NCBI RefSeq assembly: GCF_003173715.1
Contig: NZ_CP029550.1
Location: 868,001 to 932,000 of the forward strand
DNA from: Methylobacterium durans
Lineage (GTDB): Bacteria > Pseudomonadota > Alphaproteobacteria > Rhizobiales > Beijerinckiaceae
Direction of reading: 5' to 3'
Length of the DNA stretch: 64,000 bases
Shown: positions 37,851 through 48,300 of the stretch, piece after piece
Layout of the letters: each line of letters opens with the position of its first letter
Position numbering within the stretch: position 1 is the stretch's first letter
Translations under genes and position numbers: made by a program
The notes under the pieces: model-generated
Told to the model about the DNA's origin: nothing
The model's input: the letters and a program-made list of their open reading frames with translations, nothing else
The model's database searches: none

Positions 37851-40274
37851 TCAGTACAGGCCTCCGGCCTGCGCGGCACGGTCGGCGTCCGGCGGCACGG
37901 CGCCCGGCGGCGGAGCGGCAGGCTGAGCGACATAGGCATCCGGCGGTGCGGTGCCGGGCTTGAACGCCTCGAGGATCGTGCCCGCGCCCTCGCCCGAGCC
38001 GGCACGCATGCCGGACGAGGCGCTGACGCGGATCAGCTTGATGCCCGGCGGCACGCGGAACGGCGTCGGCGGCTTGTCCTTGAGCGCGTTCTTGAGGAAG
38101 TCGAGGACGATCGGTGCGGCGAGGCCGCCACCGGTCGCCCGATCGCCGAGGGAGCGCGGCTTGTCGAAGCCGAGATAGACGCCCACCGCGAGATCCGGCG
38201 AGAAGCCGACGAACCACGCGTCCTTCGCGTCGTTCGTCGTGCCGGTCTTGCCGGCGAGCGGCTTGCCGATCTGCTTCAGGATCGTCGCGGTGCCGCGCTG
38301 GACCACGCCCTCCATGATCGAGACCATCTGATAGGCCGTCAGCGGGTCGAGCACCTGCTCGGAATCGTCCACGAGCTTCGGCTCGTCCTGACCCGACCAT
38401 TTCTCCGCGTCGCAGCCGACGCATTTGCGGTTGTCGTGCCGGTAGATCGTCTCGCCGGTCCGGTCCTGGATCCGGTCGATCAGCGTCGGGCGGATGCGGC
38501 GCCCGCCATTGGCGAGCATCGAGTAGGCGGTGACCATGCGCATCACCGTCGTCTCGCCGGCCCCGAGCGACATCGGCAGCACGGGCAGCATGTCGTCGTA
38601 GACGCCGAAGCGGCGGGCGTACTCGGCGATGAGCGGCATCCCGACATCCTTGGCGAGGCGCACCGTCATCAGGTTCTTCGAGTGCTCGATTCCGTACCGC
38701 AGGGTGTGCGGACCGCCCGACTTGCCGTCGTAGTTCGAGGGCGTCCATGCCTCCTGGCCCGGTCCCGCCTCGATGGTGATGGGCGAATCCTGCACGATCG
38801 AGGACGGGGTGTAGCCGTTGTCGAGCGCGGCCGAGTAGACGATCGGCTTGAACGACGAGCCCGGCTGGCGCTGGGCCTGCGTCGCGCGGTTGAACTCGCT
38901 CTCGTCGAAGGAGAAGCCGCCGACCATGGCGTGGACGCGGCCCGTATAGGGGTCCATTGCCACGATCGCGCCGGACAGTTCCGGCTTCTGCCGCAGACGG
39001 AACTGGCCACGGCCACCGTCCATCGCCTCGACGTAGACGACGTCGCCGGCCGAGAGCGCGCCGGCGCCGCGGCCGATCCAGCGCATGCCATCGGGAGGAA
39101 TCGTGCCGGTTTCCCGTTCCTTGGTGACGGCGCCCGATGCTTCGCGCCGCGGCTGCAGACCGACCTGAACGGAGCCGCCGGCCGTCGAGAGAACCACCGC
39201 GAGCCGCCAGGGCGCGACATCCCCGAGAGCGGGAACCTCGGCCACGGCCATGCCCCAGTCGCGGCCGGTCAGGTCGACGCGAGTCAGGGGGCCGCGCCAG
39301 CCGTGCTGCTGGTCGTAGCGGATCAGCCCGTCGACCAGAGCCTTGCGGGCCCAGGCCTGCATCTTCGGGTCGAGGGTCGCGCGCACCGAGAGGCCGCCCT
39401 CGTAGAGCTTCTTCTCGCCGTAGCGCTCGGAGATCTCGCGGCGGACTTCTTCGGTGAAGTAATTGGCATTGGCGGCATTCGGGAAGGCGACGCGCGGGTT
39501 GACGCCGAGCGGCATCTTCCGGGCCGCATCCCCTTCCTCGCGGGTGATGTAGCCGTTCTGGGCCATCAGGCCGATGATCTCGTTGCGGCGATCAAGGGCC
39601 TTCTGGGTCTGGCGATAGGGGTGGTAATTGTTCGGCCCCTTCGGCAGGGCTGCGAGATAGGCGGCCTCGTTGATCGTCAGCTCGTGGACGGACTTGCCGA
39701 AATAATCGAGCGCGGCTGCCGCCACCCCGTGCAGGTTGCGGCCCGGCACGATCGTGCCGAGAAAGATCTCGTTGAGGTAGAGTTCGAGGATCTTGTCCTT
39801 CGAGTAGGTCGCCTCGATCCGCAGGGCGATCAGCGCTTCGCGGACCTTGCGGTCGAGCGTCTGCTCGTTGGTGAGCAGGAAGTTCTTGGCCACTTGCTGT
39901 GTGATCGTCGAGGCGCCCTGCTTCTTGCCGCTCTTGGCGTTCGTGAGAACGGCGCGGACGATGCCCTCGGGATCGATGCCACCATGCTTGTAGAAGTTTT
40001 TGTCCTCGGCCGAGAGGAAGGCTGCGACGACGATCTTGGGCATCGCCTGGATCGGCAGATAGAGACGGCGCTCCCGGGCATACTCAGCGAGCAGCGACCC
40101 GTCGGCGGCATGCAGGCGGGTCATCACGGGCGGCTCGTAATTCGCGAGCGCGGCGTGATCCGGCAGATCCTGGCTGTACTTCCAGTAGAAGAAGGCACCC
40201 GCCGCAGCCAGCAGGACGAACACCACGGCGCCCGCGCTGAACAGGAAGCCGAAGAAACGAAGGATCAAGCGCAT
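37851..40274 (-). CDS. mrcA: Penicillin-binding protein 1A (bifunctional)
   Basis: An 807-residue class A PBP anchored by one membrane segment (LILRFFGFLFSAGAVVFVLL). The GT51 glycosyltransferase domain has SAEDKNFYKHGG, GASTITQQVAKN and ATYSKDKILELYLNEIFLG. The transpeptidase domain has the SxxK motif in QPGSSFKPIVY, SML in AYSMLANGG, and KTGTTNDAKDAW. An OB-like insert lies between. The C-terminus is Pro/Ala-rich. The ATG at 40274 is chosen as it starts just before the membrane segment. It lies 182 bp downstream of the amidase gene on the same strand. Confidence 0.93.
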   Translation of the reverse strand: MRLILRFFGFLFSAGAVVFVLLAAAGAFFYWKYSQDLPDHAALANYEPPVMTRLHAADGSLLAEYARERRLYLPIQAMPKIVVAAFLSAEDKNFYKHGGIDPEGIVRAVLTNAKSGKKQGASTITQQVAKNFLLTNEQTLDRKVREALIALRIEATYSKDKILELYLNEIFLGTIVPGRNLHGVAAAALDYFGKSVHELTINEAAYLAALPKGPNNYHPYRQTQKALDRRNEIIGLMAQNGYITREEGDAARKMPLGVNPRVAFPNAANANYFTEEVRREISERYGEKKLYEGGLSVRATLDPKMQAWARKALVDGLIRYDQQHGWRGPLTRVDLTGRDWGMAVAEVPALGDVAPWRLAVVLSTAGGSVQVGLQPRREASGAVTKERETGTIPPDGMRWIGRGAGALSAGDVVYVEAMDGGRGQFRLRQKPELSGAIVAMDPYTGRVHAMVGGFSFDESEFNRATQAQRQPGSSFKPIVYSAALDNGYTPSSIVQDSPITIEAGPGQEAWTPSNYDGKSGGPHTLRYGIEHSKNLMTVRLAKDVGMPLIAEYARRFGVYDDMLPVLPMSLGAGETTVMRMVTAYSMLANGGRRIRPTLIDRIQDRTGETIYRHDNRKCVGCDAEKWSGQDEPKLVDDSEQVLDPLTAYQMVSIMEGVVQRGTATILKQIGKPLAGKTGTTNDAKDAWFVGFSPDLAVGVYLGFDKPRSLGDRATGGGLAAPIVLDFLKNALKDKPPTPFRVPPGIKLIRVSASSGMRAGSGEGAGTILEAFKPGTAPPDAYVAQPAAPPPGAVPPDADRAAQAGGLY

Positions 40275-40456
40275 CCGGTGTCCCGTCCGTCGATTGCTCT
40301 GCCGCCGCGGCGGGCCGCGCTTGGCCCCAGAGGCAGCCGGACACCACCTCATGGGCGGTATCCGAGGCTCATGGCGGTGGTGTCACGCCCCCGGGCGGAT
40401 GTCGATCTCTCGACGCCGCGTGCGGGGCTGTCATGGACCCCGTATCGACACCGGAT

Positions 40457-41719
40457 CTATGGTGAAACTGGGGCGATCGCGGCCGCCTTGCGCGCGGCCG
40501 GGCCGGGCCGGGTCAGGCTGGCGCGGTTCGAGAAGAAGAGGTCGACCGCCCTCGCCATCGAGCCCGTCACGCTCTCGCGCCACTCCTCCGACTGCAGGAG
40601 GTCGAGATCGCGCTTGCTCGACAGGTAACCGAGCTCCACCAGAACGCTCGGAACATCGGGCGAGCGCAGCACCTTGAAGCCCGCTTCGCGGTGAGGTTTG
40701 GCGCTCATCTCCATCACCGGGTCGAGCTGGCCCATCAGGGTGCGGGCGAAGCCCGACGAGAATCCGCGCGTCTCGCGCAGCGTGAGTTCCTGAAGGATAT
40801 CCGCGATGTCGCCCGGTCCCTCGCTCGCATCGGTGCCGGCGGCGGCGTCGGCCTTGTTCTCCCGGTCGGCAAGCCGGGCAGATTCGGCGTCGGTCGCCTT
40901 CTCGGAGCCGGTGTAGATGGTGGCGCCCCGCACCTGCGGGGCGGCGGAGATCGAATCGGCGTGGATCGAGACGAAGAGGTCGGCCTTCGTCTCGCGGGCG
41001 ATCCGCACCCGCTCGCCAAGGGGCACGAACACGTCCCGGTCGCGGGTCATGCGCACCCGGTAGCGGCCGCCGGCCTCCAGCCGCTTCGTCAGAGCCTGTG
41101 CGAAGCCGAAGACGATATCCTTCTCAAACACGCCGGTCGCGGCGATCGCACCCGGATCGATCCCGCCGTGGCCCGCATCGATCATGATCAACGGCCGAAG
41201 ATCGGATGCATCGGCGGGCGCGGTGACTTTGCGCTGCGAGGGCGCCGGATCGCTGGCGACGGCCGCCCTCCGGAAGGCTTCCCGGTCCGTCTTCTGCAGT
41301 TCGATCGAGAACAGGACCGCGCCGTCCTTCGGGCGCGTCACAGACTCCGTCCGGACGACCGTCGCCGGCGCCGTGAGATCGATGACGATGCGCGAGCGGC
41401 CCGGCGCGAACAGGCCGTAGCGGTAGGATTGGATTAGCCCCTCGCGCCGGCGCCCACTCTCGGGGTCGAGCTGAAAGTTGAGCTCGGCGAGGTCGATCAC
41501 GACGCGGTCCGGCCGCTCCATCACGAAGGCGCGCGCCTCGACCGCCTTGGAGAGGGTGAAGGTCAGGCGGGTCGTGCCGGTCGCGGTCGCGGAGACGTCG
41601 GCGGCGATCGCCACCGCCGCGTTGCGGCCCCTCGCGCCATCCTGTGCGCCGGCCGCACCCGCGCCGGCAAGGGCGAGCAGCAGGAGCGCGGATCGAATCA
41701 GGCGGGTGCGTGTCAGCAT
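40457..41719 (-). CDS. amiC: N-acetylmuramoyl-L-alanine amidase with AMIN domain
   Basis: A 420-residue periplasmic zinc amidase that splits septal peptidoglycan. A signal peptide (about 1-25) is followed by an AMIN targeting domain (about 35-145; RLTFTLSKAVEARAFVMERP, RVVIDLAELNFQ) and a catalytic Amidase_3 domain with LIMIDAGHGGIDPGAI, ADLFVSIHADSI and VPSVLVELGYLSSKRDL, holding the zinc His and Glu residues. It sits next to PBP1A, an order often kept in alphaproteobacteria. Confidence 0.9.
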   Translation of the reverse strand: MLTRTRLIRSALLLLALAGAGAAGAQDGARGRNAAVAIAADVSATATGTTRLTFTLSKAVEARAFVMERPDRVVIDLAELNFQLDPESGRRREGLIQSYRYGLFAPGRSRIVIDLTAPATVVRTESVTRPKDGAVLFSIELQKTDREAFRRAAVASDPAPSQRKVTAPADASDLRPLIMIDAGHGGIDPGAIAATGVFEKDIVFGFAQALTKRLEAGGRYRVRMTRDRDVFVPLGERVRIARETKADLFVSIHADSISAAPQVRGATIYTGSEKATDAESARLADRENKADAAAGTDASEGPGDIADILQELTLRETRGFSSGFARTLMGQLDPVMEMSAKPHREAGFKVLRSPDVPSVLVELGYLSSKRDLDLLQSEEWRESVTGSMARAVDLFFSNRASLTRPGPAARKAAAIAPVSP

Positions 41720-41861
41720 CTGTCGGCGGCTGTTCCCGATGCCTGGATTAGGACATAGGGCTGACAGGGTTAACCGATAGTTCCCTGCCCGGTTTCAATC
41801 GTACCAAAGCTGTGGCGGCGGCGCGACACCGGGCGACGCGCGGGACTTGAGGCGCGGCCGC

Positions 41862-42656
41862 TCAGGTCCGCTGGCGCACGACGAAGCATTCCAGGAGAAG
41901 TCCCAAGGTCAGCGAGAACAGCGCGAAAAGCATCACATAGGCGTAGTCCACCTTGACGCCGAGGCTCGGAAAATAACCAAGTCGCACCCACTCGATGATC
42001 TGCAGGGCCGGGTCCACTTGAAGGCGTTGTGGAGCTCGGGCGGCAGGTAGCTCGGCAGGAACATCACGCCGCTGAAGATAAACATGAGGATATTTTACAG
42101 CTGATAACCCATGATCCAGGCCGGGAAGAACGCCACGGTCTCGACATTTATCGTGCCGATCCCGATACCGAAGCAGATCGCCGCGAGGTCGCCGCTGATC
42201 GCGGTCATGGCGTCGGCCGGGCGCGGATCGACGCCGAGCGCGATCAAGATCGTGAAGACGCACAAGAGGCCGAGAAATCCCGTGACGGTCTCGATGATGA
42301 CGTCTGCGAAGACGACGTGGAACACCTTGTACCTGACGATAGTCGGCCAGAGGACGTTTCATCATCACCGCCTTCATGACCTTGGGCGAGACGTACTGGA
42401 AGATCAGGCACGGCACCGCGCCGCTCGCGAAGAAGAGCGCCCGGCTGTCGCCGATCGGCGCCGGCACCTTGCGGAAGACGTGGATGGCGATGAGCATGAA
42501 GATGTGGACGACGGGCTACAGCACCACGACGGCGTAGCCCAGGTGCGAGCCGCCGAACCGGGTGCGCATGTCGCGGAGCATGAGCGCGTGCAGGACGCGT
42601 AGGTAGGATTCCGTCCCGCTGCGCCAGCCGGGAAGCGCTGCCGTCTCGCTGATCAT
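41862..42656 (-). pseudogene. Decayed ABC-2 polysaccharide export permease (Wzm/KpsM-like)
   Basis: Pieces of one membrane permease appear in successive frames. The N-terminus MISETAALPGWRSGTESYLR runs to GYAVVVL and a TAG near 42520. The next piece is IFMLIAIHVFRKVPAPIGDS. After a frameshift near 42335 comes FHVVFADVIIETVTGFLGLL, which ends in TAA after MGYQL near 42096. Then NILMF and SGVMFLPSYLPPEL, another frameshift near 42015, and the C-terminus YAYVMLFALFSLTLGLLLEC. At least two nonsense and two frameshift changes make this truly dead. No ATPase partner gene is nearby. Confidence 0.8.
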
Positions 42657-42801
42657 GGGAGCTTCGGTGCGCTCGACAGGAGCGACGCTCCCTGACCGAG
42701 GATCGCGTCCGAAATATAAAGGCCCGCGGCCCGCGCGGCGCGGCTGAGCCGGCCCGCGCCGCCTTCGGATCTCCGTTGCCGCAGACGCTGCCGCGGCGCC
42801 G

Positions 42802-43058
42802 TCACTGTTCCCGCGCGAGCCGCAGGAGGTTCTGGCCGTAATTGGTTTTGGAGAACAGCTCATCACGGGCGATCAACTGCTCGCGGCCGATGAAGCCCTG
42901 TAGGTAGGCGATCTCCTCCAAGCACGCCACCTGAAGGCGATGTCGATGCCACTCGCGGCAAGCACGTCGGCCCGGTAGGTCTCCGAGAACCAGCCGCGGT
43001 CGTCGCCGTGCCGCTTCGGCACAATCCGCCTCACTGCGGGTATGTCGCACGCGATCAC
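42802..43058 (-). pseudogene. rmlC-rmlA deletion scar
   Basis: Upstream of about 42932 the frame reads IPAVRRIVPKRHGDDRGWFS and ETYRADVLAASGIDIAF, the N-terminus of RmlC (dTDP-4-dehydrorhamnose 3,5-epimerase). It then switches frame to VACLEEIAYLQGFIGREQLI and ends GQNLLRLAREQ, the C-terminus of RmlA (glucose-1-phosphate thymidylyltransferase). The middle of both genes, and anything between them, is gone. A GAGGAGGA site precedes a GTG start at 43058, so a nonsense peptide could still be made. It is strong evidence for a former dTDP-L-rhamnose operon. Confidence 0.8.
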
Positions 43059-43271
43059 CTGCTCGTCGGCTTCCTCCTCCCGCGAACGGCCGTCGCCCCG
43101 GCCCGCCGATAGCGCGGTATCGTGGGCGGCAACTCCTCGCATCGAGCCATTCTCGCTGCCGACGCAAGCTGATAACCGCCCCTTCCGTCGAACCTCCAAC
43201 GCCCGCGGACGCACGCTGAACCGCGCTTTGACCTTCCCGGCTCGAGGCTGTAGGCACTAGGGCAAAGCTAA

Positions 43272-44285
<1,014 letters not shown>

Positions 44286-44325
44286 AACCGTCTCATTCGG
44301 TCGGCACTTTACAAGAAGCATCTTC

Positions 44326-45288
44326 ATGTCCGAGAGAATCCTGATCACGGGTGCCGGTGGATTCGTAGGACGACACGTCATAGAGGCGCTGCTCGATCGG
44401 CCGGGCAAAGTGCACCGGATCTTCGCGGCCTGCCGGGCCGACTGCGGCGCCTTTCCGGCCTCCGTCGAACCGGTGGCGTTCGATGTGACCGAACCGCAGC
44501 AGATCCAGAGGGTCGTCGCCGAGACGAAACCAACTACGATCCTCCATCTCGCGGCGATCGCTGCGACCCAGGATGCACAGAAGGATCGCGGCTATACCTG
44601 GTCCGTGAACCTTACGGGGACGATGTCCCTCGCGGAGGCGACCCTGACGTCTGTACCGGACGCGCGCTTCATCTACATCGGGAGCGCCGAGGTGTACGGC
44701 AGCACGTTCCAGGTCCAGTCGGGCCCGCTGAACGAGGACGCTACGCTGCGTCCCACCACGTCCTACGCCGCGTCGAAGGCGGCAGCCGACCTCCTCGTCG
44801 GCCAGATGGTCCATTCCGGTCTCAACGCGGTTCGGTTCCGGCCATTCAATCACACGGGCCCGGGCCAGACGACCCGCTTCGTCGTGCCCGCCTTCGCATC
44901 GCAGATCGCCCGTATTGAGGCGGGTCTTCAGCCGCCGGTGATTAAAGTCGGCAATCTCGAACCGGCCCGTGACTTCCTCGACGTCCGGGACGTGGTCCGC
45001 GCCTACGTTCAGGCGATCTTTGCCGAGGACCTGCGGCCCGGCAGCATTTTCAACATCGCCTCCGGGACTCCTCGCAAGATCGCGAGCGTTCTCCGTGGCT
45101 TATGCGATCTCTCGCGGGTCGAGATCGCAGTGGAGCAGGATGCAGGCGTCCTGCGGCGCAACGAGGTCATGTCGGCGACCGGGAACGCCGAGGCCGGGCG
45201 GAGCGCGCTCGACTGGCAGCCGCGCATCCCATGGGAGGAAACCCTGCGCGACGTCCTCGAGGAACACCGAAACGCGCTGAGGGCGTAG
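44326..45288 (+). CDS. rmd: GDP-6-deoxy-D-lyxo-4-hexulose reductase (RMD-like)
   Basis: A 320-residue extended SDR: ILITGAGGFVGRHVIEALLD, LHLAAIAATQDAQKDRGYTW, YIGSAEVYGS, then catalytic YAASKAAADLLV and ARDFLDVRDVVRAYVQAIF. The pairing with gmd points to reduction of the 4-keto-6-deoxy intermediate to GDP-D-rhamnose. Related reductases give other GDP-6-deoxyhexoses, so the exact product is inference. A bidirectional hairpin follows at 45319. Confidence 0.82.
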   Translation: MSERILITGAGGFVGRHVIEALLDRPGKVHRIFAACRADCGAFPASVEPVAFDVTEPQQIQRVVAETKPTTILHLAAIAATQDAQKDRGYTWSVNLTGTMSLAEATLTSVPDARFIYIGSAEVYGSTFQVQSGPLNEDATLRPTTSYAASKAAADLLVGQMVHSGLNAVRFRPFNHTGPGQTTRFVVPAFASQIARIEAGLQPPVIKVGNLEPARDFLDVRDVVRAYVQAIFAEDLRPGSIFNIASGTPRKIASVLRGLCDLSRVEIAVEQDAGVLRRNEVMSATGNAEAGRSALDWQPRIPWEETLRDVLEEHRNALRA

Positions 45289-45318
45289 CCGCCGCGCAGA
45301 TCCCGGTGTTCCAAAGAG

Positions 45319-45355
45319 GGCGCCGTCTCCGATCGCGACCGTCGGAGACGGCGCC
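45319..45355. terminator. Bidirectional terminator between rmd and the triple glycosyltransferase gene
   Basis: A perfect 14-bp stem (GGCGCCGTCTCCGA pairing with TCGGAGACGGCGCC, 9-base loop) between two convergent genes. Confidence 0.7.
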
Positions 45356-45367
45356 ACGCCCCTCCCC

Positions 45368-48300
45368 TCAGAGACGGTAGATGGCCCGCAGGGTTCCCGT
45401 CGTCGGATCGTCTCCGAAACGCGACCCGCGCTGCAACGCCTGATCGTAGTTGGCGAACAGGTCGGCGGACCGGTCCTTGAAGTTGCCGAGGCGCTTTAGT
45501 CGTTCGACGTATCGCGGGAGGCTGAGCAGGTTGCGGACCTGATCGTCCTCGCCGAAGCCCTCGCGCACGAAGTGGGTGGCCTGCCCGACGTTCGAGATGC
45601 GATAGCGCCGCAGCGCGTCGGCGGGCACGCCCATGGCCTCGGCGAGATCGTAGGTCTCCGGCAGGCGTTCGATGTGCCAGACCGGAGCGTAGCGCATCCA
45701 CGACACGTTCATGTTCACGACGATCTGATTTGAGCCGATCCAGTAGCCCGGCCGGTCGAGCATCTGTTCCAAGACGTGCTTCGTCGTCGGGATGCAGCTC
45801 GCCATGTCCGAGAAGGGCGGCGCGGACGTGTACTGCGAGTAGGCGGCGAGAGCCTGATCCCTGCGGAAGACGCAGGCGTAAATCGCCGTGAAGAAGTTCT
45901 CGTTGTTGGCGGCAAACTCGCGAATCTCGTCGTGGAATGCGGCGGGCGTCTCCGTCGCGATCGGGGTCGCGGATTCGAGCAGGCCGTCGACGTCCGAAAG
46001 GTCCGAGGGCCGGTCGAAGTAGGTGTAGGCGTAGTTGATATAGACGAGCTCGCTGCGCGGATGCGCCTCGATCGCGTTCAGGATCAGCGCCGTCGTGCCG
46101 AGCTTGACCAGATCGTCGTCCCCGAGAATCCAGACGAAATCGCCCGCGGCGAGCTGCGCGGTGACCGCGAGGTTGCCCAGCATGCCGACATTCTCGGCGT
46201 TCCGGACCGATTTGATATCGTAGGCGGCCGCCAGTTCCTGCATCACCTGCGGCGTGTGATCGGTCGATGCGTTGTCGACGACCAGGAACTCGACCTGATC
46301 GCGGTGCGCACTCAGATCCTGCGCCAGCAGCGGCAGCGTCTTGCTGAGCCAATCGGCTCGATTGTAGGTCGACACGCAGACCGAGAGGCGTACCGGGTTT
46401 CGCGCGAGCGGCGGACGCTCGATGTCCGGAGCGACTGCGGCGAGCTCGCGCAATCGAAGCGGGTACATCTCCCGAAAAATACGGCAGAATCGGTCCACCA
46501 AGCCGGACCCGTCCTCGTCCGCCTCCAGAAGCACGGAGCGCCCACGGACGAGAGCGATCGGATGGTCTGTTGCGCACAGCGTCGCGAAGAACCGCGCGTA
46601 ATCCTCTGGGTGCTCGAAGACGAACATCGCCGCTTCGCCGATCAGACGTTCGAGGCGGCGGCTCGACGCTTCGCACGCCGCCACGGCTGCCCCGTCCATC
46701 AGTACGGCGACGCGTTGGCCGGGCCGCGACGGCATGCTTTCTTCCTCCGACGAGAGGCTCGCCAGCACCCATTGTCGGTTCGGATCGGCTCCGAAATGAA
46801 TCGGGCTCGAAACGAGACGGCGATCCATGTCCAGGGCTTCCTCGCGCAGCGCGTCTAGGAGCGGCGACTGGATGCCCCGGCCGACTTGCACAGCAAGGCC
46901 TCGCAGCGTGCACGCCTCGCGCTGCAGCGCCGCCCCGTCTCCATCCGCCAGATGGATCTGAGGCAAGTGCCGGCCGGCATCGACCGAGGCCGAACCTCCG
47001 GCGAGGGCGTCCCGCCAACGATCCCGCAGATCCGCGCTCGACGCTTGGACGACGTCCGCCAGGAACGCCCAGGGACCGGTACGGCCGTCCGCCTCGGTGA
47101 GCGTCAGGAGCGAGCGGATCTGATGGCGGCGGGCGTACTGGAAAAGGGCGGGACGCTCCCGCTCGGGCACCTCGAACAGTGCCGTGTCCGCGACCGTCAG
47201 CCACGCCTCGTTGAGGGTAGTGCGAAACTCCGGGACGAGATGAAGCAACCTGGAGTTGCCGTCGGCGTCCATCACCTCCAGAGCGAGGGTTCGGCTGTTC
47301 CACGACACGGGGATCCCCGTGGCCGATCTCGTCGTCCCATCGAACGCGTCAGCAGGAAGCGTGCGCGGCTCCGCCACGGGTTCCAAGCGGAAATCTCGCC
47401 GGAGCCAGGAGCGCGCCCGCCCCGTGCGCGGATAGGGAATGCCGGGCGGGCAGAGCGGCTCGTCGGCGGCCAGCGAGGCAGTGCTCGGCACCCCCTGCGA
47501 ACGTCGACTCAGAGGCTTTGAAGCAAGATCGCGATCCGCGCACGCTCCGACGATCATGTTCGCCAAGCGCGTACTAAGCCTGTCCCATGTGTGGTGCGAC
47601 AGCCATTTCTGCTGGTCGTCGTAGAACTGATTCAGCGCCTGACGATCTTCGATTAGGGGAAGGATCGCCGCAGCGATAGCTTCCGAAGTTTCGTTAGCTG
47701 TTCGGTGAGTGAAGCCCCGGATATCATTGAAGATCGGCTCAGGGGTCGTCAGCACCGGGCGACCGGTGCCGAGCGCAATGCGAACCGCAGCGCTGGCCGA
47801 CTCGCCAGTCGACCGATAGACGAAGGTGAGCAGGTCGGCAGAGCTGAGGAGCGTCGAAGCCTCGTCGACGGTAAGGAAGTCGGTGACGAGAACGACCGCG
47901 GTCGACAGGCCCAAGCGGTCGATCAGAGCTCTCAGATCATCACCCACGCGCTCGCTACGCTCGTCCAAGGTGGCACAAGCTAGAAGCAGGCGTACTCCGG
48001 TCTGGTCCGCGTCGTGGAGGAGCTTCACAGCCTCGATAAGTTCGGCGAGCCCCTTGTGGGGTAGCAGGAACCCAAAGCTGGCCATCCAGAACGTACCGTC
48101 CTGCAAACGCGCAGCGATCTCCTCGCGATTGCGTTCCGATAGCGTGGCGCCCCCCACAGCAGCGAGGCTGCGCGCCATGGCCCGCCGCGCCAGCAATGCA
48201 TCGGCCCGGCCATAGCCGTCATCGTGCCGCACATGAATGCCGAGCGGGAACAGCGCAACATTCTCGATTAGACCCAGGCGCTTCAGCCGCGTGAGATCCG

